DNA of 64,000 bases from Candidatus Bathyarchaeota archaeon (lineage in GTDB: Archaea; Thermoproteota; Bathyarchaeia; Bathyarchaeales; Bathycorpusculaceae). The notes under the pieces are model-generated. The model did no database searches, was not told the DNA's origin, and saw only the letters and a program-made list of their open reading frames with translations. A program made the position numbers and the translations under genes. The stretch is taken from assembly GCA_026014615.1 (NCBI GenBank), contig JAOZHZ010000025.1:21378-85377 (forward strand), in the 5' to 3' direction. Below are positions 26,321-35,768 of the stretch, piece by piece. Every line of letters starts with the position of its first letter. Positions within the stretch are counted from its first letter, which is position 1.

Positions 26321-26583
26321 ATTTCATAAAATTGAAAACCTATCAGAGCTTCCCAATTATATGGAACGAAGAAATTTGTTATACTCCAATCTCTCAGTGT
26401 TAACTAATTCTGAGTTGAGTAGTCGGTGCTAAGCGCTACAGGACTACTACTTCTTGATGATTGCTCTCTAAACGGTTTAAGTCTTGGTTTCCCCGCTGCA
26501 CCTGCGGTTTTGGCTACTACTCTGGAAGTAGTAGAACACGCGTTTTTTCATTGTTCTACTACTTCTAATTAAACTCGTAAAAC
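26321..26583 (+). repeat. Structured ~265-bp direct repeat, copy 2
   Basis: The same element as 15789-16055. The opening palindrome arms and the final 14-base hairpin (at ~26529-26569) are conserved exactly or nearly. The TATA-like core is altered (CTATCAGAG for CTATAAAAG), so this copy may be silent. A stem GTAGTC/GACTAC in the middle is better paired here than in copy 1. The two copies flank a 10.3-kb segment that contains two TA-like modules, the MATE relic and radical SAM/hemerythrin genes. Confidence 0.55.
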
Positions 26584-26741
26584 GGTCTTGTGGAAGGCTG
26601 TTTTCGTTCAGAGCAGGCTCCAAAGTCAACTGCAGCGTATATTCTGTGCAGAAGTCTGAGCGCTGATGTCTTGTTTGATCCAATCTGTGATAGACGAAGA
26701 AAAACGGCTGTTTTCCTACGGCACCCCGTTCTTCTTTCCTG

Positions 26742-27014
26742 CTACACGCTTTTTTCGTATGGCACGTTAAACCGAGGTTGACTAATTTTGGTTTGAGGCT
26801 GGGTCTTTCCCGTTGAAGGGACAGTTTCAGTCTTTGTTATGATGGATTCACCATTTGGACAGTGTTTGCACACATTGGTCAAGGGTTTAACTTCTAAAAT
26901 GCTGTTTATAGTTGAGGTTTTTAGGTAATCTAGTAGCGTTTTGGCTGTGGGCGTGTTTGTATTCGTGCAGCGTTTTTGCGGGCCCTTCGGCGCCAGCAGT
27001 TTATGAGAGCCGTG
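26742..27014 (-). pseudogene. Open-frame remnant without start codon
   Basis: About 90 codons are open between two stops and read like a protein C-terminus: AKTLLDYLKTSTINSILEVK, LTNVCKHCPNGESIITKTET, ending NVPYEKSV. A CxxC pair is present. There is no usable start codon or ribosome-binding site, and no family is recognised. It may be the tail of a lost gene or chance. The rest of 26584-27199 shows no other gene. Confidence 0.3.
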
Positions 27015-27199
27015 TTAAGTATCAAATTGATGCAGTCGCTTTCTTGATGCCGTACGTTCTTCTTCATTTCAAACATAAAAATTAGACGTTATGGCGACAA
27101 CGTTTCGGGAGAATAGTGGAATCCGAGAAATTTGCCAAAGTTCAGTTAAAATATAAAAAGTAAAGAGGGACATATGTGAACCTGTGGGGTTAACACAGT

Positions 27200-27856
27200 T
27201 TGTCTACCAAACTATCTACGCTTATATTAACTTCAAGCAAACTAATCCCTAACAACCCAGAAAAGTTTAGAGGGGATATTGCCTCTAAGCACTTAAACAA
27301 CCCACTGTTTCATCAACACTTGCAAAACAGTAAATTAGCTTATAGGTATCCGTTAATACATTACTTAATTATACGAGGAAATGCAATAATTTTTGGTTTA
27401 CAAGCAGGTGCAGATGAAGTATCAAGATTATTTAGTGAATTAGATGACATAACCATTGGAGCTGAAAAATATCCTATACTCAATAAACAATTGAACATAA
27501 AAGCTCACATATTTACGGTTACAGATTCACAGAAGCAATACTATTTTGTTACGCCTTGGTTGGCCTTAAACAATACTAATTACTTGAACTACAAAGATGC
27601 AAATTGGACCGCACGGAAACAATTATTATCGCGGGTACTTACAGGGAACATCCTTTCTGCAGCAAAAGGGCTCGGTATCAAAATAGGTAAAAAACTTTTT
27701 GCTGAAATAGAATCTGTTAAACCAGTTAATTGTAACATAAAGGGCAGTCCACTAATAGGGTTTTATGGGCAATTCAAAATAAACTTTGATATGCCCCCAT
27801 TATTCAGCATAGGTAAATCAGTATCCAGAGGATTTGGGGTAATTTTGGGGGAATAG
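27200..27856 (+). CDS. cas6: Cas6 CRISPR RNA endonuclease
   Basis: 218 residues, TTG start. The protein ends in the glycine-rich segment IGKSVSRGFGVILG, typical of Cas6. The N-terminal half has KLAYRYPLIHYLIIRGNAII, consistent with a RAMP/ferredoxin-like fold; H37 or H39 in FHQHLQ or H53 could act in cleavage, which is not certain. Cas6 cuts the pre-crRNA within each repeat, leaving an 8-base handle (ATTGAAAC here). It is the first gene of the operon, three bases before cas1. Confidence 0.8.
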   Translation: MSTKLSTLILTSSKLIPNNPEKFRGDIASKHLNNPLFHQHLQNSKLAYRYPLIHYLIIRGNAIIFGLQAGADEVSRLFSELDDITIGAEKYPILNKQLNIKAHIFTVTDSQKQYYFVTPWLALNNTNYLNYKDANWTARKQLLSRVLTGNILSAAKGLGIKIGKKLFAEIESVKPVNCNIKGSPLIGFYGQFKINFDMPPLFSIGKSVSRGFGVILGE

Positions 27857-27858
27857 AA

Positions 27859-28830
27859 ATGCAGCTTGTTATAAACAATTTTGGTGCATATCTCAGGAAA
27901 CATCACGACATGTTCCTGATCATGATAGACGAAAAAAATGTTGAGGTGCCTGTAATCAAAGTGGACAACATTTGGATATCCACCTCAGCTCTAGTCTCTA
28001 CTGACGCTATCCAGTGTGCGATGAAAAACAACATTGACATTGTATTCCTTGACAAATATGGAGATCCATACGCTAGAATATGGCACCCAAATTTAGGAAG
28101 CACACCATTGATTAGACGAAGACAATTAGAAGCAAGTACAAACGATAAAGGACTCGATTTAATTAAAGAATGGACCGAAAAGAAACTCAAAAATCAAATT
28201 AACTTGTTAAAAAAACTGAAAAAAACTAGACCAGTGCAGCAAAAGCAAATAGCATCCGTTATTGAACAAATTCAAAAATATACTCAGCAAATTTGTAAAC
28301 TTGAGGGCAAAATTGACGAAAACCGGCAAAAAATTCTTGGCCTTGAGGGCATCTCATCACGCATATACTTTGAGACCCTTTCAAGCACTCTATCACAGAA
28401 ATGGAAATTCAACGGAAGAAGTAGGAGACCCGCAAAGGATCCTTTTAATTGCACCTTAAATTATGGTTACGGCGTCCTTTATAGCATAGTTGAAAGAACC
28501 TGTATTCTAGCGGGGCTTGACCCTTACGTTGGTTTTCTTCACACTGATGATTATAACAAAAAATCATTTGTTTTTGACATCATAGAGCAATATAGGAGTC
28601 ATGTTGACGAGATAGTGCTTTTTCTTTTCACACGTAAAATGGTGAACGATAACTGTTTTGATCATGTCGAAGGTGGATGTGTGCTAAATGATAATGGTAA
28701 AAAGATTTTAATGACCACTTTAAATGATCATTTCGACACACAAGTTATGTATCAAAGAAAGAAAACTAAGATGCGAAATATTATCCAGTCTAACTGCTAC
28801 TGCATAGCAAATGAATTAACTGGAACGTGA
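27859..28830 (+). CDS. cas1: Cas1 integrase of CRISPR adaptation
   Basis: 323 residues. The N-terminal beta domain (MQLVINNFGAYLRKHHDMFL, DIVFLDKYGDPYARIWHP) is followed by a helical catalytic domain. The metal ligands are the Glu in LEGISSRIYFETL (~165), the His in GFLHTDDYNKKSFVFD (~230) and the acidic residue in FDIIEQYRSHVDE (~243). Cas1 with Cas2 integrates new spacers at the leader end. It overlaps cas2 by four bases. Confidence 0.95.
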   Translation: MQLVINNFGAYLRKHHDMFLIMIDEKNVEVPVIKVDNIWISTSALVSTDAIQCAMKNNIDIVFLDKYGDPYARIWHPNLGSTPLIRRRQLEASTNDKGLDLIKEWTEKKLKNQINLLKKLKKTRPVQQKQIASVIEQIQKYTQQICKLEGKIDENRQKILGLEGISSRIYFETLSSTLSQKWKFNGRSRRPAKDPFNCTLNYGYGVLYSIVERTCILAGLDPYVGFLHTDDYNKKSFVFDIIEQYRSHVDEIVLFLFTRKMVNDNCFDHVEGGCVLNDNGKKILMTTLNDHFDTQVMYQRKKTKMRNIIQSNCYCIANELTGT

Positions 28831-29123
28831 ATTCTTTGCTTGTTTGGGTGATATATGATATTAGCGACAACAACGTCCGAAACACCGTAGCCGATCGATG
28901 TAAAGGTTATGGGTTATACAGGGTCCAGAAAAGCGCTTTCTTAGGCACATTGACCTCTAATCAGCAGGATTCTCTCGCCCTTGAATGCCGTGATTTAATC
29001 GAGGAAACCGATTCAGTATACGTTTTTCCCATGTGCGATAAGTGTTTAAAACGAATACAATTATTGGGAAAAGATTTTGACCTTGAGCTTGTGAGGGATA
29101 AGCTTGGTATTATGTTTCTCTGA
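28827..29123 (+). CDS. cas2: Cas2
   Basis: 98 residues, GTG start overlapping the cas1 stop. The ferredoxin-like first strand with the conserved Asp is LLVWVIYDISDNNVRN, followed by CKGYGLYRVQKSAFLGTLT and a C-terminal VYVFPMCDKC. Cas2 is the structural centre of the Cas1-Cas2 integration complex. Its end overlaps cas4 by 20 bases. Confidence 0.93.
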   Translation: MNSLLVWVIYDISDNNVRNTVADRCKGYGLYRVQKSAFLGTLTSNQQDSLALECRDLIEETDSVYVFPMCDKCLKRIQLLGKDFDLELVRDKLGIMFL

Positions 29124-29703
29124 AGAGTCAATTACAATCAGCGATTTAATTGAGTATCTTTTCTGTCCCCGATTCACCTATTTTATACATTGTTTGAGAA
29201 TACCTCAACGTGAGGAGCGATTAATCAAAGTGCAGAAGGGCAGAGCACTTCATAAAAGTAAAGAGAAAACAAACCTTGGATATCCGAGGAAACGATACGG
29301 AGTAACAGATAAGCTTACTGGGATTTACCTTTGCTCAAAGAACCACCGGATTAGAGGCATTATGGATGAGGTGCTTTTTCTTGATGACGGTTCAGTGGCT
29401 CCATTAGACTATAAATTCGCTAAATACTGTAATCATGTGTTTAAAACTCATAAATACCAATCTGCGTTGTATGGATTAATGATAACAGAACACTTCAACC
29501 GTCCAGTAAATAGAGGCTATTTATGTTATAGCCGCAGTGGAAACAAGATTGTAGAGATCCCGTTCAACGAAAAACTGTTTCAGCAAGCAAAGGACATAAT
29601 TACGAACATATTTTTTATTATTCAAAGAGAAGAGTTCCCCGAAACAACAGGAAATAAGAAAAGATGCATTGATTGCTGCTATAGAAGAATTTGTCCACAT
29701 TGA
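29104..29703 (+). CDS. cas4: Cas4 PD-(D/E)XK exonuclease
   Basis: 199 residues; the TTG at 29104 overlaps cas2. An Fe-S cluster is indicated by Cys in LFCPRF and a C-terminal group KRCIDCCYRRICPH. Nuclease residues lie in IRGIMDEVLFLDDGSVAPLD and LDYKFAK. The QxxxY motif is seen as KYQSALYGL. Cas4 trims prespacers and selects PAM ends for Cas1-Cas2. The order cas1-cas2-cas4 is reversed from the common cas4-cas1-cas2. Confidence 0.92.
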   Translation: MVLCFSEESITISDLIEYLFCPRFTYFIHCLRIPQREERLIKVQKGRALHKSKEKTNLGYPRKRYGVTDKLTGIYLCSKNHRIRGIMDEVLFLDDGSVAPLDYKFAKYCNHVFKTHKYQSALYGLMITEHFNRPVNRGYLCYSRSGNKIVEIPFNEKLFQQAKDIITNIFFIIQREEFPETTGNKKRCIDCCYRRICPH

Positions 29704-29744
29704 TACAAAATTTTTTAAGCAAAACTCGTTGTTATTAAGAGCTT

Positions 29745-31646
29745 ATGATTGAAGCCATCTATACCGTTGGCGTTTACTCCTTACATAATAGGCATGCTAA
29801 TCTTGATGATGCTAAACAAGTAACAGAAATCTTATGTGAAGACCCCCAAAGCTCAGATCTGTATAAAACTATAATAACCGTAGAACTCAACAAAAAAGGC
29901 GAAGATATAACTTTTTGTCGAGTCGGCAAAGAAAAATACACATCAGAGAAAACTTTTTGTTATCTGTATAGGCGTGGTGGTTCAAATGGATCCGATTTTT
30001 CTCCCACCTGTAGATTAACAGAGCCTAAGAAAACAGTTACAGGGAAATTTTTCAAATGGTTCTATACTGACTTTTCTGATCCTTCATACGGGCTCACCGA
30101 AGAGGAACAAGCAATTCTCACCAACATTAAATCATGTATTCTATCAAACAGCAAACAAATACTTGAAGCCATTACAACACAATACCTTTCTCTTAAAAAT
30201 GAGAAACAAAGTGGAATAATCACTATAGTTCTTCATGATAAGGGCGGAAAAAAATATCTTGGAGATATTTCTGAGTTTAAGAAAATATTACGTGCAAACG
30301 CTTTGGCAAGTTATTCTCATAAATTTAATAAAATCTCAAAATCAAAAAATCAGATTTGCACTATTTGCAGAGAAAAAAGGGCTGAAGTTTACGGTTTTGT
30401 TTCAACGTACAATTTCTATACAGTTGACAAGCCAGGCATGGTGTCTGGGGGTTTCGACCAAAGCAAAGCTTGGAAAAACTATCCTGTCTGTAGAAATTGC
30501 GCGTTAACTCTTGAAGAAGGAAAAAAGTTTCTAGATGAAAATGCAACGTTTAGATTTTACGGTTTTGATTATCTGTTGATTCCAAAGTCTTTGACTACTA
30601 ACGTTACTGGTGAAGTTTACGAACCACTGCAATATTATCATGAGAAAGGGGCACAAATTAGGTTAACAAAAGAGTATAAAAAACTATTAGACGAAACAGA
30701 GGGCGATATATTTGATTATCTTTCAGGCAAACCTAACACGTTCCAATGTATTATCCTAATTTATGCTGCTTCAAATAATGAATTCAAGATTTTACGGTAT
30801 ATTGAAGGTGTATTCCCAAGTAGATTACGTGAACTCTTCAAAGCAAAAGAGATTGTTGACCAAAACCAGTATTTTAAAGAATTTCCAGTTAAGGTTTATG
30901 AGAAAGGAAAACAAACTGGAGAAAAACCATTAGAGTTTAACTTCGGTTCGTTTTGGCATTTTTTCGGAAAACGAAAAGATGAAGACAAGAGCGCATATTT
31001 CCTTGATATTGTAGCCAAGGTTTTTCAAAACGAAAAAGTCAGCTACCGTTTCTTCCTCAACGGCGTAGTTAACCGTATACGAAAACAGTTTGCACAGGGT
31101 TACAGTACAAAGGAGGATGCAATGAGAGGTCTCTGTTCACTTGCGTATCTACAAAAACTATGCCTTCTGTGCGATTATAATCAAGGTGATAACATGAACG
31201 GAAATAAAATTCGTGAAATAATAAACGACCCCAAACATCAAGAAAGCACACAAAAACTCGATGCTATTTTTGATGGTTTCCCCGAATTCTTTAACCGAAA
31301 CTCTACGCGCGCAATATTCAGTGTCGGTGCACTCGCCCAACTCCTAATAGACATTCAATGTGTTGTAAGGGGGACTCAACCCGCAAACGCGCCATTTAGG
31401 ACAAAACTTCAAGGTCTTCGACTAGATCAAAGAAAAGTCTCAGCACTGCTTCCCGAAATACAGAACAAGTTTGAAGAATACAATAAAAACTATTACAAAG
31501 AATTGGAAAAATTTGCAAGCGAATACTTAATTCAAGCAGGCAATGATTGGGAGTTATCTAAAGACGAAGTTAGTTTCTATTTTGTACTGGGAATGAATTT
31601 GGCTAGTTATTTAAAACAATCAAAAGAAGTGAAAAATGATGAGTGA
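29745..31646 (+). CDS. cas8b: Cas8b (Csh1/TM1802-type) Cascade large subunit
   Basis: 633 residues. The zinc-finger region diagnostic of the TM1802/Csh1 family is present: CTICREKRAEVYGF (residues ~204-217), then a stretch with DKPGMVSGGFDQSKAWKNYP, and CRNCALTLEEG (~248). Helical regions follow to the end. Cas8b recognises the PAM and opens the target in type I-B Cascade, defining this locus as I-B. It overlaps cas7 by 11 bases. Confidence 0.88.
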   Translation: MIEAIYTVGVYSLHNRHANLDDAKQVTEILCEDPQSSDLYKTIITVELNKKGEDITFCRVGKEKYTSEKTFCYLYRRGGSNGSDFSPTCRLTEPKKTVTGKFFKWFYTDFSDPSYGLTEEEQAILTNIKSCILSNSKQILEAITTQYLSLKNEKQSGIITIVLHDKGGKKYLGDISEFKKILRANALASYSHKFNKISKSKNQICTICREKRAEVYGFVSTYNFYTVDKPGMVSGGFDQSKAWKNYPVCRNCALTLEEGKKFLDENATFRFYGFDYLLIPKSLTTNVTGEVYEPLQYYHEKGAQIRLTKEYKKLLDETEGDIFDYLSGKPNTFQCIILIYAASNNEFKILRYIEGVFPSRLRELFKAKEIVDQNQYFKEFPVKVYEKGKQTGEKPLEFNFGSFWHFFGKRKDEDKSAYFLDIVAKVFQNEKVSYRFFLNGVVNRIRKQFAQGYSTKEDAMRGLCSLAYLQKLCLLCDYNQGDNMNGNKIREIINDPKHQESTQKLDAIFDGFPEFFNRNSTRAIFSVGALAQLLIDIQCVVRGTQPANAPFRTKLQGLRLDQRKVSALLPEIQNKFEEYNKNYYKELEKFASEYLIQAGNDWELSKDEVSFYFVLGMNLASYLKQSKEVKNDE

Positions 31647-32559
31647 AATAATATCTAACAGATCCGAAATCGTGTTTCTATATGACGTCAAAGACAGTAA
31701 TCCTAATGGTGACCCCTTGGACGAGAACAAACCCCGAATAGACGAAGAAACTATGGTAAATCTAGTTACTGATGTCCGGCTAAAAAGAACAGTCCGCGAC
31801 TATCTGCATGACTTTCGTAACGAAGAAGTGTTCATCTTAGCTGTGAAAAATGATAAAGGTACAACACTAAAGACTAAAAAAGAACGCATGACTGATATGA
31901 AAATAGGCTCTTCTGAGGCTATGACCAAAAAATGTGTAGACATTAGATTATTTGGAGCAACAGCTGCTGTTCAAGGGAAAACTATTACCTTAACGGGGCC
32001 AGTTCAGTTCAAGATAGGACGGTCGCTCCACAAAGTCCAGCTTAAATTCATTAAGGGCACTACTGTTTATCCATCAGACAAAGGTAAAGATCAAGGCACT
32101 TTTACAGAGATGTATGTTCTTCCGTATAGCCTCATAGGGTTCTATGGAATAATTAATGAGAACGCTGCTAAACACACTAAGCTTACAACTGGTGATGTCG
32201 ACCTGTTGATGGATGCGCTTTGGAACGGAACTAAAAACCTAATCAGCCGGTCTAAAGTTGGTCAGATGCCTAGGCTTCTCCTGAAAGTAAACTATAAAGA
32301 AAAAAACTATCACATAGGTGACCTTAACGAGTTACTGGAGCTTAAGTCAGAGATTAGAGATGAGGAAATTAGGGATGTCGAAGATTATGTTCTAGATGTA
32401 ACCAAATTACTTGATGCTTTGCAGGATAACAGCGACAAAATAAAGGACATAGACATCACGCTTGATGAACGGGTAACGTTCAAACGGGAAGGCGAGAAAA
32501 TTGATCTGTCAAAAGAGCTTGCTAAAGAAGGACTAACCGTAAATCAGCGTGATCCATAA
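31636..32559 (+). CDS. cas7: Cas7 (Csh2) Cascade backbone
   Basis: 307 residues. The Csh2 signature is at the N-terminus: SEIVFLYDVKDSNPNGDP, then RIDEETMVNLVTDVRLKRTV. Further family blocks are CVDIRLFGATAAVQ and GPVQFKIGRSLHKV. Cas7 forms the helical backbone along the crRNA. Start at the first ATG of ATGATG, overlapping cas8b. Confidence 0.92.
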   Translation: MMSEIISNRSEIVFLYDVKDSNPNGDPLDENKPRIDEETMVNLVTDVRLKRTVRDYLHDFRNEEVFILAVKNDKGTTLKTKKERMTDMKIGSSEAMTKKCVDIRLFGATAAVQGKTITLTGPVQFKIGRSLHKVQLKFIKGTTVYPSDKGKDQGTFTEMYVLPYSLIGFYGIINENAAKHTKLTTGDVDLLMDALWNGTKNLISRSKVGQMPRLLLKVNYKEKNYHIGDLNELLELKSEIRDEEIRDVEDYVLDVTKLLDALQDNSDKIKDIDITLDERVTFKREGEKIDLSKELAKEGLTVNQRDP

Positions 32560-32571
32560 CTGTGATGCATA

Positions 32572-33279
32572 ATGGACCGGCTCCTTGCTTTTGACCTCTG
32601 GGGAGACTACGCTCACTTTAGGAAACACTATACAACAACAAGCCCCCTTACTTTTTCTATACCTCCAAGAACAACTCTATGCGGACTCTTAGCAGCAATC
32701 ATCGGTTTAGATAAAACAGAATATCTCAGCCATTTTTCTGATAAAGATGCTTCAATAGCAGTGCAACCGCTAAACGAAATGAAAAAGACCATGTTAGCCG
32801 AAAATCTTATAGATACAAAAAAATCAGGAAAACTGATGAATAGAATAGAACAAAGAACTCAAATTCGCTTCGAGCTTCTAAAAGACCCCAAATACAGAAT
32901 TTTTGTTCATCATCAGGATACATCCATTTACCTGAAACTCAAGGAAATGCTGGAAGCCCATAAAACAGTTTACACGCCATGTCTAGGATTGAGCGAATTA
33001 TTGGCCAACTTCAAGTATGTAAAAGAGTACGATATGAAGATAGGTGAAACTGAGTCTGAAATGAAGATTCTAACAGCTTTGCCTAAAAAGAACTTGATAG
33101 AACTAAGTTTCCAAGATGACTCTGAATATTTATCAGAGACTATGCCGCGGAACATGCTTCCAGACAGAACGATTACGGAGTATTCACCTGTGATTGTTGA
33201 AAGAAAAGCTAATCCACTAAAAGCAAGGGTCAAAAAATTCATCCGACTTGAAAACGATGAAGCCATCACTTTCCTGTAA
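32572..33279 (+). CDS. cas5: Cas5 (type I-B)
   Basis: 235 residues. The RAMP-fold N-terminus is typical of Cas5: LLAFDLWGDYAHFRKHYTTT, then SPLTFSIPPRTTLCGLLAAI. A C-terminal glycine-rich loop is poorly defined. Cas5 caps the 5' handle of the crRNA in Cascade. It lies 12 bases after cas7 and overlaps the start of cas3. Confidence 0.9.
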   Translation: MDRLLAFDLWGDYAHFRKHYTTTSPLTFSIPPRTTLCGLLAAIIGLDKTEYLSHFSDKDASIAVQPLNEMKKTMLAENLIDTKKSGKLMNRIEQRTQIRFELLKDPKYRIFVHHQDTSIYLKLKEMLEAHKTVYTPCLGLSELLANFKYVKEYDMKIGETESEMKILTALPKKNLIELSFQDDSEYLSETMPRNMLPDRTITEYSPVIVERKANPLKARVKKFIRLENDEAITFL

Positions 33280-35659
33280 TCTGCTGGCGCGTCCAGACAA
33301 AAAACTTCGAGACCATCTCCAAAGAGTCTCAGAACTATGCAATAACCTATGTATGGAACCTAAACTCAACCTTGAATCAATCAATCTTACACAAGATAAA
33401 CTTGCAAAAACCCTTGAACTGTTAGGGTGGTGCCATGACTTTGGGAAAGCAACGACTTTTTTTCAGGAATACATTCATGAAACAGATGAACAAAAGAAAA
33501 GAAAGTTAAAAAACAGGAAAGAAACTCATCATGGTCTTATTTCCGCGGTGTTTACTTACTATGTTTTAAAAAGCCAGTATTACACGTCTGATTCTCCTCT
33601 CGATGAAGCCATGCCGCTCATAGGCTATTTGGCGGTAAAAAGGCATCATGGGAACCTAAAAGATATACGAAAAGAAATTATGGACCTAATCCAAGACAGC
33701 TGCACACAAGATATTTTGAAAAAGCAACTTGATTCGATAGCTGTTGAAACTGTAGCTGGGCTCTATAAAAACGTGTTTTCTGAGCAAACGTTCATCACGT
33801 TCAAAGAAGACTTTGATTTGATATTAGAGCAGATGACGCGAAGTCGCAAAAACTTGTGGAAATTCTTGCTAAAAGGTAGCCTGTTTCCTGCGATTATAAC
33901 CAGTTTCTGTTACTCAATTTTGTTGCAAGCTGACAAAGAGCATGCTTCAGGCATCACTGTAAAAAGACCTGCTCCCCTTCCTGATAACATCGTTGATACG
34001 TATCGACATTTAAAGGGATTTAACGAACCAACCACTAAAATTAACGAAATAAGAAACAGTATATATGCAGAAACAACAAATTGTGTTGATTCGCTTGATC
34101 TTGCTCAGTACATATATTCTCTTAATGCTCCTACTGGAACGGGTAAAACTTTAACTGGATTGGCGTTTGCAAACAAATTGGCATCTAGGCTTCGGAGTGA
34201 ACAGGGATTTAATCCTCGAATTTTTTATTGTATTTCATTCATTAGTATCATCGATCAGAACTGTCAAGTGTTCGAGGAAGTGTTTGAAACAGTTACTGGA
34301 AAAAAACCTGCTAATAACATTCTTTTGAAGCATCATCACCTAGCGGATATGTGTTATTCTACGGATGAAGACGAGTTCAAACCTGAGGAGGGTTTGTTTC
34401 TTGTTGAAGGATGGAATTCCGAGGTTATAGTTACCACATTTGTTCAGCTTTTCCACACTTTATTCACAAACAGGAATCGGTCTCTGCGGAAGTATCATCG
34501 ATTAGCCAATTCAATAGTAATACTTGATGAAGTTCAGTCGCTTCCTCATGAATATTGGTTATTGTTTCGAGAGTACCTGAAAACGTTTTCAGTGTTGTTT
34601 AAAACATACTTTATTTTTATGACAGCTACCCAGCCACTTATTTTTCAGCCCGGAACTGAAATCAAAGAATTGTGTGCAGACAATGATCAGTATTTCCGCC
34701 AGTTTGATAGATTGGACCTTGTTCCATGTCTTGAACCTGTAACTTTAGACGGTTTTATGGAACAAGTATCAACAGATATTGAAGGTAATCCTGATAAAAG
34801 TTTTCTGATAATAATGAATACAATACGTAGTTCTCAGCAACTATATCAGCATCTCCAGAAAAGTATGGGTAAAAAAAATCTTTTTTATTTATCCACTATG
34901 ATTTTTCCTAAGGAACGGCTTGACCGTATAACCCAGATACGTAAAGGAAGAAAAAGAAAGATTATAGTTAGTACACAGCTTGTTGAAGCTGGTGTGGACC
35001 TTGATGTTGATGTTGTGTACCGCGATTTTGGTACTTTAGATTCTGTGGTACAAGCTTCTGGTCGATGTAACCGAAACTTTAACGAAAAACGTGGTTTAGT
35101 TAAGCTTTTCAGGATACAAGACGACCGACGCTTCTTTTATAGCTATATCTATGGCGGGAACTCGATGCTTATCGATAAGACAATACAGGTTCTTGAGGAA
35201 AAAACGGTGATGCCTGAACATGAATTTAAAGAGCTGGTTGAGAACTATTACCAGTTAGTAAAACATTCCACGAGCAATGATGAAGCAAATAAATTACTTA
35301 AAAATATTGCTCGACTTGAATTTAAAGAAATTCAACATAACTTCAAACTAATTGCTGATGACTATCCTAAGATCGATGTTTTCATTGAGTATGACGCTGA
35401 AGCTGTTAAGGTCTGGAAAGAGTTCCAGAGAATACAAGAAATCACTGATCCGTCTGAGAAACGAAGTGAATTCACGCGAATTAAGAAACAGTTAAGGGAC
35501 TACATTATTTCGGTCCCAGAGAAGTATAAAGAAGATGCGGGCTACATGGATGCTATTAACATGGGTTATATCTCAAAGATGATTATTGAACAAACAGGAG
35601 TATATGACAAACAATTAGGGTTCCTGAAAGAACAAACCACAAATACGCTTTTTGCATAA
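33248..35659 (+). CDS. cas3: Cas3 HD nuclease-helicase
   Basis: 803 residues; a TTG at 33248 overlaps cas5, and the ATG at 33257 is an alternative. HD nuclease residues are RDHLQRV (H23), GWCHDFGKA (H63-D64), ETHHGLIS and KRHHGN. The helicase has Walker A LNAPTGTGKTLTG (~293-305), DEVQSLP (~425), FMTATQP (~457), and motif VI QASGRCNRN after STQLVEAGVDLDVD. All catalytic positions look intact. Cas3 is recruited by Cascade to unwind and degrade target DNA. It is the last cas gene; the array starts 110 bases later. Confidence 0.93.
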   Translation: MKTMKPSLSCNLLARPDKKLRDHLQRVSELCNNLCMEPKLNLESINLTQDKLAKTLELLGWCHDFGKATTFFQEYIHETDEQKKRKLKNRKETHHGLISAVFTYYVLKSQYYTSDSPLDEAMPLIGYLAVKRHHGNLKDIRKEIMDLIQDSCTQDILKKQLDSIAVETVAGLYKNVFSEQTFITFKEDFDLILEQMTRSRKNLWKFLLKGSLFPAIITSFCYSILLQADKEHASGITVKRPAPLPDNIVDTYRHLKGFNEPTTKINEIRNSIYAETTNCVDSLDLAQYIYSLNAPTGTGKTLTGLAFANKLASRLRSEQGFNPRIFYCISFISIIDQNCQVFEEVFETVTGKKPANNILLKHHHLADMCYSTDEDEFKPEEGLFLVEGWNSEVIVTTFVQLFHTLFTNRNRSLRKYHRLANSIVILDEVQSLPHEYWLLFREYLKTFSVLFKTYFIFMTATQPLIFQPGTEIKELCADNDQYFRQFDRLDLVPCLEPVTLDGFMEQVSTDIEGNPDKSFLIIMNTIRSSQQLYQHLQKSMGKKNLFYLSTMIFPKERLDRITQIRKGRKRKIIVSTQLVEAGVDLDVDVVYRDFGTLDSVVQASGRCNRNFNEKRGLVKLFRIQDDRRFFYSYIYGGNSMLIDKTIQVLEEKTVMPEHEFKELVENYYQLVKHSTSNDEANKLLKNIARLEFKEIQHNFKLIADDYPKIDVFIEYDAEAVKVWKEFQRIQEITDPSEKRSEFTRIKKQLRDYIISVPEKYKEDAGYMDAINMGYISKMIIEQTGVYDKQLGFLKEQTTNTLFA

Positions 35660-35768
35660 TATGACATCTATTTATAAGCAACTCAATAAAAAAAGGCGGT
35701 GAAAAATACGTCTCTTAAACAACCCCAAAAAAGTCTTAAAACATCAAAAGAAGCCGAAAAAACGTGCT
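35660..35768 (+). promoter_or_regulatory. CRISPR leader
   Basis: An AT-rich 109-base stretch between cas3 and the first repeat, with TATTTATAAG (~35668-35677) as a possible TATA element and A-runs before the repeat. The repeat ends in ATTGAAAC, the usual 3' end, so the array is read left to right and the leader is on this side. Confidence 0.65.
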
